NCBI GenBank assembly: GCA_964555625.1
Contig: CAZKTE010000033.1
Coordinates: 1 to 21,202 of the forward strand
Source of the DNA: CAZJKE01 sp964555625
GTDB lineage: Bacteria; Planctomycetota; Phycisphaerae; Phycisphaerales; SM1A02
Length of the DNA stretch: 21,202 nt
Reading direction: 5' to 3'
Shown piece by piece: positions 15,044 to 21,202 of the stretch. Numbering within the stretch: the stretch's first letter is position 1; every line of letters starts with the position of its first letter. The notes beneath the pieces are model-generated. The model was given only the letters and a program-made list of their open reading frames with translations. It searched no databases and was not told the origin of the DNA. Both the position numbers and the translations under genes were made by a program.

Positions 15044-16438
15044 TCAGGGGCAGGGACCCCAGGCTCCGATGCAGGCGAGGAGGTCGGACACGTCGACGAG
15101 ACCATCCTCGTTGATGTCCGCGTCGCACGCGTTGCAGGGACCCCAGTTGCCGATGATTGCCAGGATGTCGGAGACGTCCGTCACGCTGTCGCCGTTGACG
15201 TCGGTGTCGCAAGTTTCGCCGTCGCAAAACTCGTCGAAGGTGTTTCCGCCGACGTCCACCCACGGTCCATGGATGTCATTGGGGGTGTTGCCGCAGAAGT
15301 GCGTACTTTCGATCGCCAAGCCGTCGCTGACGGCCTGCTGGAAGATCCCGCCGCCAAGGGTTGCGGTGTTCTCGCTAATGATGCAGTTTCGGACGGTTGC
15401 CATGGAGTTGGAGCGGATGCCGCCGCCGAGCACGCTGTCTCCGTTTCGGAGCGTGAAGCCCTCTAGCAGCGTGCCGGGTCCCTGGCCGGTGTAGATCTCG
15501 ACGACCACGGCATTCCCACCACCGTCGATGATTGTGACCTCTGGTCCGTCCGTGCTCACGAGTTCGACGTTGTAGCCGTGGGTGATGTTCTCGTAGTAGG
15601 TGCCCGGGGCGACCTCGATGCGATCGCCGGAACCGCTTGCTGCCAGCGCATCGCCGATGGTCTGGAAGTCGCCATCGGGACCGACTGTAAAGGTGTCTAT
15701 GGTGCAGTCGCCTTCCCCGATTGCGGCCACGGCCGCCTGGTAGACCTCGGAGGGCCCCGAGGAGTTGGTCGACTGGGCCCACGCGATGAAGCGGACGTTC
15801 TGGGGATTCGATGCGCTGGCGCCGGTGAGGGTGAAGTTCATCACCACCGAAGTCTGTTCGCCAGGTGCAAGGGTGACGGTGCTGTATGCCGGGCCGATGA
15901 TGGCTGTGTTGAAGTACTGGGCGCCGCTGGGGTACCCGTCAAGGGTTTGCACGCAGTGGACGCGCATGGTTCTGCCCGTGCCATTGGACTCAATAGCGAC
16001 TTGGATCTCGATGGAGTGGTCATTGCCCGAGTCCGAGGCGCAAAGGTTGAGGGTCACGTCCGTCGGGTTGTTGAGTCGATTCTGGATCAGGTTGCCGATG
16101 TTGTTTGCATCAGCGTTTGCGTTCCCGTAGGAACCGATCTGCGAGAACACGCCATCGATGCGGACATCAGGGATGGGGCCAACACCGTAGAAGGACATGC
16201 GAGAGTTTCCCCAAGAGTTGCTGTAACTGTCGCTCTGGTGCATCTGGAAGGGAATCAGCTGGTCGCCGAACTTATCCATGAGCATGCCGATGGCCTGGCC
16301 GACGTTCGGGCAGTAGGGACACCAGGTAGCGGTGGAATTCTCACAGAGCACCTTCCGCGGCGCCGCGTACCCCATCGATGCCGTCATGCATACTGCTGCA
16401 GTCGTGCTTGCTGTGATAAATGTTGCGATCCGACTCAT
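15044..16438 (-). CDS. Secreted thioredoxin-like / beta-helix / dockerin fusion
   Basis: 464 residues. Signal peptide to about residue 25; Omp28-like thioredoxin domain with the CPYC motif (40-43) and PDVRIDG (90-96, cis-Pro), to about 240; parallel beta-helix segment from FTVGPDGDFQTIGDALA (250-266) with rungs GTYYENI, GGGIRSNSM and NCIISENTA to about 400; and a full two-loop dockerin-like tail (DTDVNGDSVTDVSDILAII, 411-429, and DADINEDGLVDVSDLLACI, 439-457). ATG 16438 has GGAGG 9 nt upstream. The gene follows the pseudopilin by 25 bp, so the two are co-transcribed. A thiol-disulphide or cell-surface role is inferred. The fusion of a thioredoxin domain to a beta-helix and a dockerin is unusual; no cohesin is visible nearby. 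Confidence 0.85.
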   Translation of the reverse strand: MSRIATFITASTTAAVCMTASMGYAAPRKVLCENSTATWCPYCPNVGQAIGMLMDKFGDQLIPFQMHQSDSYSNSWGNSRMSFYGVGPIPDVRIDGVFSQIGSYGNANADANNIGNLIQNRLNNPTDVTLNLCASDSGNDHSIEIQVAIESNGTGRTMRVHCVQTLDGYPSGAQYFNTAIIGPAYSTVTLAPGEQTSVVMNFTLTGASASNPQNVRFIAWAQSTNSSGPSEVYQAAVAAIGEGDCTIDTFTVGPDGDFQTIGDALAASGSGDRIEVAPGTYYENITHGYNVELVSTDGPEVTIIDGGGNAVVVEIYTGQGPGTLLEGFTLRNGDSVLGGGIRSNSMATVRNCIISENTATLGGGIFQQAVSDGLAIESTHFCGNTPNDIHGPWVDVGGNTFDEFCDGETCDTDVNGDSVTDVSDILAIIGNWGPCNACDADINEDGLVDVSDLLACIGAWGPCP

Positions 16439-16463
16439 GTCCTTGGTCCTCCGAACGCCTCGC

Positions 16464-17330
16464 CTACATGTCATCCCACTCGAGCGTTGGGTTGGGTTGA
16501 TCGGGACTGCCTGAGAGTTCACTGATCAGGCACATGAAACTGTCTTCGCCCCACATGTTGCAGAGCATGCCGATGCAGTTGTCGAAGAGCCCGTCGGGCC
16601 CCTGGGTCTGCGTGGCGGCGTCATAGATGACGCTGTTGATTGGAAACATCGTCTCCTCGGTAGTGACATGGTTGTCCTGCCAGCAGACGTTGCCGATCCA
16701 GTGGAGCCCGTCGCCATGGATCTGGTATGTGATCGAGTCGGGGTTGTTGGCGATGTCCCCCATGATGGGCCCGCGGTTGGAGATGATCGCGTAGTTGGTT
16801 GTACCACTGCTGCGCCACTGTTTCACCTTGCGCTCGCCTATCACCGCAAGCGATGCGTAGGACGAGTTGCAGTTGAGTTGTAGATCGACCTCAAACTCCT
16901 CGTCCCAGTAGACGTCTCCGGCGATGTCCAGCGCCCCGTAGTCGTAGTCCTCCTTGACCCAGACGGCCCCATTAGGTTCCGAGGGCGAGATGACCACGCT
17001 CGGGTCATAGAACTGCTGCATGATGCAGAGACTGTGGATGTTGTCGTGCGAGTTGGCGAGCATATCTTCTGGGCCGCGGCCAGGGATCTCGCCGAGAATC
17101 GGGTCCGCGAGTCGATTGTGCAGCCCGGGGGTTGGATAGCGTTCGTTGTGACCGCTGGCCCACGTGACCCACGCTTGGTGGACAGACTTGATCTGCTGGG
17201 CGTCCTTCCGCAGGATCGCCGTCTTCCGCGCCCGGCCGAGGCTCGGTACGAGGATGCTCAGCAGCAGGGCGATGATGGACATCACCACCAGCAACTCGAT
17301 CAGCGTGAATCCTCGGGATCTGGTTCGCAT
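16464..17330 (-). CDS. Pseudopilin with canonical prepilin motif
   Basis: 288 residues. MRTRSRGFTLIELLVVMSII is a textbook class III signal: cleavage after Gly7, Phe at +1 and Glu12 at +5, then a hydrophobic helix to about residue 27. The globular part resembles planctomycete GspG/H-like or DUF1559-type secretion-associated proteins: a DYDYGALDIAGDVYWDEEF stretch and a later WQDNHVTTEE. ATG 17330 sits at the motif; a longer frame to 17408 lacks any signal. It is the first gene of an operon with the thioredoxin/beta-helix/dockerin protein, which suggests joint export or envelope display. No secretin or ATPase gene is present. Confidence 0.85.
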   Translation of the reverse strand: MRTRSRGFTLIELLVVMSIIALLLSILVPSLGRARKTAILRKDAQQIKSVHQAWVTWASGHNERYPTPGLHNRLADPILGEIPGRGPEDMLANSHDNIHSLCIMQQFYDPSVVISPSEPNGAVWVKEDYDYGALDIAGDVYWDEEFEVDLQLNCNSSYASLAVIGERKVKQWRSSGTTNYAIISNRGPIMGDIANNPDSITYQIHGDGLHWIGNVCWQDNHVTTEETMFPINSVIYDAATQTQGPDGLFDNCIGMLCNMWGEDSFMCLISELSGSPDQPNPTLEWDDM

Positions 17331-17655
17331 GTGCACGTATACCCTTGTCACCGTCGGGGGCTTTCCGGCGAGGCCAGGCTGCCCGCGCACGCCCGGTACC
17401 TCCAACAAAGCCAGTCTATCTCCTGCATCCGCACTGAGCGAAGGCCAGTTGCAGGATCCGGCCGCATTGCCTCCCAGAGGGGATGATCCCCCGCATGGGC
17501 GGCATCGTCGGCGCGATCAGACCTCGCAACCCGACAAGTCAGCACACGGGCTTTATTGCCATGTCAGGCCCGTCCGATGTTGAGTGAAGTCGATGGCATC
17601 CTGCCGCCGGCGTGGCATCTGCAGACAAGGCGTTGCCCAACCGTCCGTGATTGAA
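17331..17655. other. Intergenic region between divergent genes
   Basis: 325 bp without a supported gene. It must hold the pseudopilin operon promoter (minus strand) and probably the promoter of the hyaluronidase-like gene. A GTATAC palindrome close to ATG 17330 is a weak candidate box. No convincing -35/-10 pair, RNA gene or repeat was identified. Confidence 0.5.
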
Positions 17656-17686
17656 CCCCCCCAGAGGACCTCGGGGGGGGCGTTTT
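17656..17686 (+). terminator. GC-rich terminator or attenuator in the leader
   Basis: A run of seven C (17656-17662) pairs with the run of eight G (17673-17680). An inner GAG/CTC stem (64-66 with 70-72) and a three-base loop complete the hairpin, and CGTTTT follows (17681-17686), with a further TTTTTT at 17702-17707. It points rightward, 120 bp before the hyaluronidase-like ORF, so it may attenuate that gene. Confidence 0.55.
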
Positions 17687-17739
17687 CACCCAGGACGCAC
17701 CTTTTTTCCACGTGAGCGATTCACGAACGGGTGGGTAGA

Positions 17740-17774
17740 CCCCTACGAGGGGCATCTGTCGGGATGGTCCCGAC
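17740..17774 (+). promoter_or_regulatory. Tandem leader hairpins
   Basis: CCCCT-ACG-AGGGG (17740-17752) is followed by GTCGGGA-TGG-TCCCGAC (17758-17774), a perfect 7-bp stem with a three-base loop. They lie 30 bp before ATG 17805. Function is unknown; they may stabilise the mRNA or control translation. Confidence 0.4.
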
Positions 17775-17804
17775 CACGACCCGAACCCTCACCTGGAGCC
17801 TGCA

Positions 17805-19316
17805 ATGACAACCCTGCCCCTGACGCTGGCCATGATTGCCGCGTCCTCGAGTGCCACGAACGCCTCGACCTCAGACCTCAACCAAGACGGAATCGTCAAC
17901 ACCACCGACCTCCTGGCCGTCCTGGCAGAGATCAACACGACCTGCCGAAGCGAGTCCTGCGCCACGGACCTCACCGGCGACGCTCGCACGACATGGATGG
18001 ATCTCCTCTTCGTGATGGACAACTGGGGCACCGTGCCGCCAAGATCGGCCGATGACGACGAGGGTCACGTCGATGGTCCCGTCCTCCTCGACGCCGTCTA
18101 CTACGACCAGTACTCCAGCAGCAATTGGCGCCGCCAGCTGGCCGAGCAACTCGACCAGGGCGAGCACACCCGCAGCTGGTGCACGACCAACGACATCAAG
18201 GTCGAGCCGATCGTCTACGGCGGCGGCGTCGACCAGGACCATGATGGTTCCTACAGCGACGAGGACCGTGAGGTCTTCAAGCAGTGGATGGATGAGAACG
18301 TGCCCGCCGACTACACCGGCCCGGTCTGCCTGGACATGGAAGGCCAGTGGTGGTCGCTGCTCTCCACGCCGTCCCAGACGGTGATGGACCATGCCATCGA
18401 TCACTACATCGAGGGTCTCGAGTACGCCCAGTCACTGCGTCCCAACGCGAAGATCGGCTACTGGGGTCTGCCCCGCAAGGACCACACCGGGCCCAACAGC
18501 ACCACCGCCTCGATCGATCGACTGATTCTTGCATGCACGGCGATCTTCCCCGACGTCTACGAGCACAACCCCGGTGTCAACGACTACGCCCGCCTGCGTC
18601 GCCACATCGAGACGTGCATGGAGATGAGCGAGGGCAACGCGCCCGTGTACGTGCAGGCCTCGCCTCGCTACAAGCAGGGCTCCCAGGGCTACCGCTGGCT
18701 TCACGACATCAACGAGTTCGTGAATGATCAGGTCCGCTCCGCACTGGAAGCTACCTGGATCGACAAGAACGGCCAGGAGCACCGCGTCGCCGGCGTGGGC
18801 ATGTGGGACGCCTACATCTTCGTGAAGATGTACACCGAGGGCTGGAGCGGCCTGAGCAACGACGACCGCAAGGAACTCTGGAACGCTCTGGACCACTACC
18901 ACGTCGAGTGCATGTCCCAGATGAAGATCGCGGTGGATCAGGCCCAGCCCGCCCATGAGCACGAGCAGGACGAGCCTTGGACGGTCAGTGGCCAGAAGCG
19001 CACCGAGTTGGCCCAGGCCGCCGGTTCGGCGATCCGCAAGCACCATCGCCAGCAGCGCTCCCGCCTGGTGCGAGTCCTGCGAGCCAAGCGCAGTTGGCGC
19101 AGCGCCAGCAGCGCATACCGCAGTGCCCGCAGTTCCTATCGCAAGGCCGTGCGTTCCTACCGCTCGGCAATGAAGCGAGCCAAGGGCAACTCCAAGAAGC
19201 GCCGAGCCGCCCGCGCAGCACTCAGGACTGCTCGCAACGGCATGCGGAAGGCCAGCCGGTCCTACCGATCCGCTCGAAGCGCCTACCGCAGTGCACGGCG
19301 AGCCCAGCAGGCCTGA
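17805..19316 (+). CDS. Secreted hyaluronidase-like (GH56-like) protein with N-terminal dockerin and basic heptad tail
   Basis: 503 residues. Signal peptide (1-21); dockerin-like domain 24-75 (DLNQDGIVNTTDLLAVL and a degenerate ATDLTGDARTTWMDLLFVMDNWG), which is unusual at the N-terminus; a TIM-barrel-like region 92-345; and a basic tail 429-500. In the barrel, VCLDMEGQWW (Asp177, Glu179) resembles the DxE catalytic pair of hyaluronidases, followed by LRPNAKIGYWGLP, AIFPDVYEH, VYVQASPRY and AGVGMWDAYIF in the order seen in GH56. The best guess is a glycoside hydrolase acting outside the cell on an acidic or amino-sugar polymer. The family is mostly eukaryotic, so this is a proposal. The tail has exact seven-residue repeats (see repeat entry). 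GGAG lies 8 nt before ATG 17805. Confidence 0.75.
   Translation: MTTLPLTLAMIAASSSATNASTSDLNQDGIVNTTDLLAVLAEINTTCRSESCATDLTGDARTTWMDLLFVMDNWGTVPPRSADDDEGHVDGPVLLDAVYYDQYSSSNWRRQLAEQLDQGEHTRSWCTTNDIKVEPIVYGGGVDQDHDGSYSDEDREVFKQWMDENVPADYTGPVCLDMEGQWWSLLSTPSQTVMDHAIDHYIEGLEYAQSLRPNAKIGYWGLPRKDHTGPNSTTASIDRLILACTAIFPDVYEHNPGVNDYARLRRHIETCMEMSEGNAPVYVQASPRYKQGSQGYRWLHDINEFVNDQVRSALEATWIDKNGQEHRVAGVGMWDAYIFVKMYTEGWSGLSNDDRKELWNALDHYHVECMSQMKIAVDQAQPAHEHEQDEPWTVSGQKRTELAQAAGSAIRKHHRQQRSRLVRVLRAKRSWRSASSAYRSARSSYRKAVRSYRSAMKRAKGNSKKRRAARAALRTARNGMRKASRSYRSARSAYRSARRAQQA
19089..19298 (+). repeat. Ten in-frame 21-bp repeats coding for basic heptads
   Basis: Codons 429-498 form ten consecutive seven-residue units of the form xx(Y/W/L/M)R(S/K/T)A(R/S). 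Hydrophobic or aromatic residues fall at 431, 438, 445, 452, 473, 480, 487 and 494; Ala at 434, 441, 448, 455, 469, 476, 483, 490 and 497. The middle units (KRAKGNS, KKRRAAR) are degenerate. Codon choice differs between units, so the pattern is kept at protein level, not as recent DNA duplication. Confidence 0.85.
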
Positions 19317-19348
19317 TCCGTCTCAATTCACAGTCTCCAGTCTGGGTT

Positions 19349-19383
19349 GCACGGCGGGGTCTTACAGGGAGGCCCCGTCGTGC
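19349..19383 (+). terminator. Stem-loop terminator between convergent genes
   Basis: A 13-bp stem (19349-19361 with 19371-19383, two G-T pairs) with a 9-nt loop stands 32 bp after the stop of the hyaluronidase-like gene and directly before the stop of the convergent isomerase gene. Only a weak GTTATT follows on the plus strand. It could serve both directions. Confidence 0.6.
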
Positions 19384-19384
19384 G

Positions 19385-20260
19385 TTATTGCGCAGTCCAG
19401 CGCGCGGCGGCGGTGAGGCGCGCCGTCGCCGTCTCCTCGTCGTCCTGCGGCGAGGCTTCCACGCCGATGGGACCGCGGTAGCCAAGGGAATGCAGTTCTT
19501 GGAGGACTCGACCGTAATTGATCTCCCCCGTGCCCGGCTCGTGGCGGCCGGGGTGATCGGCGACCTGGATGTAGCCGACCTGATCGAACCCGTCGCGCAG
19601 GCGACCGCAGAGGTCGCCCTCGCTGATCTGCATGTGGTAGAGGTCCCAGTTGATCTTCACCATGGGCGAGTCGACAGCGCGGCAGATCTCCACCGCGTCC
19701 ACGCTGCCATAGAGGCAGTGTCCCTTGTGGTCGACGCGGATGTTCATGGGCTCGAGGATCAACATGATGCCCTCGTCCTCGGCGATGGGTGCAGCGAGTC
19801 GCAGGCCATCAATGATGTTGGAGTGCATCTGCGCCTGCGTCATGCCCGGCTGGTCGTTTCCCCCGACGATGGTCATGCGCGTGCACTTCATGCGATGGGC
19901 GGCGCCGCATCCTGCGCGGACCTCATCCACGAATGCACTGTGATTCACGGGGTCATTGAGACCAGGTGAGAACCCCCACCCAGTGAACTGGGCGATCTCC
20001 ACGCCGCGGTCCGCAGCGACCGCGGCCACCTCGTCAATGTCCTTGTTTCGCCAGGGCCAGAACTCTACTGCGTCGAAGCCCATGTCCGCCGCGGCTGAGA
20101 TTCTCGCCGCGAATGGGAACCTGCGCCACCACATCTCGATGTTTGCGCACCATCGCACGCGGTCGGTGGATGGGGAGGTGGCATCCCGAGCGGTCGATGT
20201 CCCGGTAGCAGCCGCGGCAAGCGCCGAGGTCGCCATAAAGGATCGTCTGCTCATGGTCAT
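19385..20260 (-). CDS. Tat-exported hydroxypyruvate-isomerase-like TIM-barrel protein
   Basis: 291 residues. The N-terminus MTMSRRSFMATSALAAAA is a twin-arginine signal with an RRSF motif and a hydrophobic core. The rest matches hydroxypyruvate isomerase (Hyi) well: WCANIEMWW, ADMGFDAVEFWPW, LEPMN (Glu170), INWDLYHMQISEGDL (Asp206, His209), VADHPGRHEPGTGEINY (Glu246). These residues bind the metal and run the hydroxypyruvate-tartronate semialdehyde isomerisation in glyoxylate metabolism. A Tat signal on this cytosolic enzyme family is common in planctomycetes and suggests a periplasmic sugar epimerase or isomerase instead. ATG 20260 has a TAGGAT box 6 nt upstream and an AGGA that could act as a ribosome-binding site. 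Confidence 0.8.
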   Translation of the reverse strand: MTMSRRSFMATSALAAAATGTSTARDATSPSTDRVRWCANIEMWWRRFPFAARISAAADMGFDAVEFWPWRNKDIDEVAAVAADRGVEIAQFTGWGFSPGLNDPVNHSAFVDEVRAGCGAAHRMKCTRMTIVGGNDQPGMTQAQMHSNIIDGLRLAAPIAEDEGIMLILEPMNIRVDHKGHCLYGSVDAVEICRAVDSPMVKINWDLYHMQISEGDLCGRLRDGFDQVGYIQVADHPGRHEPGTGEINYGRVLQELHSLGYRGPIGVEASPQDDEETATARLTAAARWTAQ

Positions 20261-20295
20261 GACTGCATCCTAGCGATCGCTCTTACACTGCACCC
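20261..20295. promoter_or_regulatory. Compact divergent promoter with a palindrome
   Basis: The 35-bp gap contains minus-strand TAGGAT (20267-20272, 6 nt before ATG 20260), plus-strand TACACT (20284-20289, 6 nt before ATG 20296), and between them the 10-bp palindrome AGCGATCGCT (20272-20281). Spacing suggests leaderless transcripts both ways. The palindrome is a candidate operator, though GCGATCGC can also occur by chance or as a general motif. Confidence 0.4.
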
Positions 20296-21102
20296 ATGCG
20301 GCTTCTGGCGTTATTGCTGGTACTGGTGCTTGCCGGGTGCGGACCGCGCACGGCGAGCCTTCAGCGGGTCGCCGTCATCGGGGCCAGTGCTACCTGCGGC
20401 TGGGGCCTGCATGCTCCGCCGACCCGGGCGGACATCACTCCGCACCGCATCAACCTGTCCCACGTGCTGGACGCGGCAATCATCGAGCCACACGATCCGG
20501 TGGCATTCCACGGCGATCCACTGTTCTTCGCGCGGCCGGCCGTCGCGGGCCGCCGATCGGTCGATCAGCTTCTGGCCATTCGTCCCACACAGGTCGTCGC
20601 GTTGGACTTCCTGTTCTGGTACGCCTATGGATCTCGAGATCTCTCGGGTGTGCCGATCGAGCGACCACGGCAGCGGATGGCCGGGCTCGAGGCCGGGCTC
20701 GCAGAGTTGGAGCGACTGGACGTGCCCCTGCTCGTAGGCGACATCCCAAACATGTCACCGGCGGTTGGGGTAATACTCTCGGCCTCCATGGTGCCCGACG
20801 AGGCCACGATTGCCGCCATGAACCACCGCATCGCCGACTGGGCCCGGGGTCGAGCGGACACGAGAGTATTTCCCTTGGCCGATCTTCTGGAGGCGCTGTA
20901 CGCAAACCAGGCATTTGCTTTTGATGGTCAGCAACTGGAGGCTGGGGCGCGCGACCTGATGCTCCAGAACGACCAGTTGCATCCGACGCTCCTGGGACTG
21001 GTGGCCATCGGAGCGATGATCGCCGACGACATCGACGACCGCGATGGCAGCGTAGACCTGCAGGCGGTACGAGCAGCCACAATCGACGCTGCGCGACGCT
21101 AG
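20296..21102 (+). CDS. Lipoprotein, SGNH/GDSL-hydrolase-like
   Basis: 268 residues. Signal peptide with lipobox LAGC (12-15), so lipid-anchored. An SGNH-like pattern is present: block I VAVIGASATCGWG (Ser31 as the likely nucleophile), a DIPNMSP segment (possible Asn of block III), and DQLHPTLLG (Asp226, His229) as the block V catalytic pair. The usual GDS is GAS, so activity should be treated as inferred; an esterase or acyl-transferring role on the cell surface is likely. ATG 20296 has no Shine-Dalgarno and a -10-like TACACT 6 nt upstream. The stop overlaps the stop of the following minus-strand gene (CTAG). Confidence 0.8.
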   Translation: MRLLALLLVLVLAGCGPRTASLQRVAVIGASATCGWGLHAPPTRADITPHRINLSHVLDAAIIEPHDPVAFHGDPLFFARPAVAGRRSVDQLLAIRPTQVVALDFLFWYAYGSRDLSGVPIERPRQRMAGLEAGLAELERLDVPLLVGDIPNMSPAVGVILSASMVPDEATIAAMNHRIADWARGRADTRVFPLADLLEALYANQAFAFDGQQLEAGARDLMLQNDQLHPTLLGLVAIGAMIADDIDDRDGSVDLQAVRAATIDAARR

Positions 21103-21202
21103 TTGTCAGTTGGAGCAGGCTCGAGTCGACGAGGCTCGACGTCGATGGGCGTAAGCGGCTCCATTTCATCGCCACCGCTGGCGTGTAGATCACTGAGCCG
21201 CC
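21099..21202 (-). CDS. C-terminal tail of an unidentified protein (partial)
   Basis: An open minus-strand frame enters from the right edge and ends at TAG 21099-21101, coding 33 complete residues ending EPAPTDN. No start is visible in the window. The tail is acidic and Pro-rich and matches no family I know. The stop shares CTAG with the convergent lipoprotein stop, the same compact arrangement seen elsewhere in the window, which supports it being real. Confidence 0.45.
   Translation of the reverse strand, partial: RLSDLHASGGDEMEPLTPIDVEPRRLEPAPTDN

Noticed and set aside
1..21202. tRNA, rRNA, CRISPR arrays, insertion sequences, phage genes or attachment sites
   Set aside because: None recognised on either strand by eye; the only internal repeats are the protein heptads at 19089-19298 and the 11-bp repeat in the leader at 13763-13814.

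Overview
The window looks like a chromosomal segment of a GC-rich planctomycete, most likely class Phycisphaerae. The evidence is the combination of secreted proteins carrying dockerin-like calcium loops (GDxNxDGxVDxxDLL), a PEP-CTERM-type protein ending in a poly-Arg tail, GFTLIELLVV-type pseudopilins without secretion genes beside them, a GACC-type Cys-rich module, parallel beta-helix proteins and a Tat-exported sugar isomerase. I see no insertion sequence, phage, CRISPR, tRNA or rRNA. All assignments are from reading motifs; no database search was run.

Layout. Positions 1-6740 are mixed genes: a partial membrane protein (minus, truncated by the window edge), a degenerate pseudopilin, a coupled minus-strand pair (HisN-like phosphatase then an M3-like zinc peptidase), an HD-domain hydrolase, and a secreted beta-helix protein. 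Positions 6746-13706 hold one tightly packed eight-gene minus-strand operon: pqiA - pqiB - eboD - small unknown ORF - eboB - eboE - eboC - eboF. Most junctions are ATGA, GTGA or TGATG overlaps or gaps of 1-6 bp; the largest gap is about 31 bp. The ebo set (sugar-phosphate cyclase, TatD-like hydrolase, TIM-barrel protein, UbiA prenyltransferase, phosphodiesterase-like protein) is known from cyanobacteria next to scytonemin genes, from Pseudomonas and from eustigmatophyte plastids. Here it is fused to a single-domain PqiA and a short MCE protein (PqiB-like). This suggests a pathway that makes a cyclitol- or prenyl-linked product and moves it across the envelope. Canonical eboA is missing and a 91-residue protein sits in the operon instead.

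Positions 13741-14525 carry a cobalamin-riboswitch-like leader with possible alternative stems, followed by a small Trp-rich exported protein with a PEP-CTERM-like tail. Positions 14522-17330 hold an OB-fold-like lipoprotein and a pseudopilin plus thioredoxin/beta-helix/dockerin fusion pair on the minus strand. Positions 17656-19383 hold a gene with a hairpin-rich leader for a secreted hyaluronidase-like protein with an N-terminal dockerin-like domain and a basic C-terminal tail of exact seven-residue repeats. The right end has a Tat-exported hydroxypyruvate-isomerase-like protein, a divergent SGNH-hydrolase-like lipoprotein and the tail of another minus-strand gene.

A recurring theme is a TANNNT box 6-8 nt upstream of the start codon of operon-leading genes, with no convincing Shine-Dalgarno, which suggests leaderless transcripts. 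The most interesting items are the pqi-ebo operon, the heptad tail of the hyaluronidase-like protein and the riboswitch-like leader.
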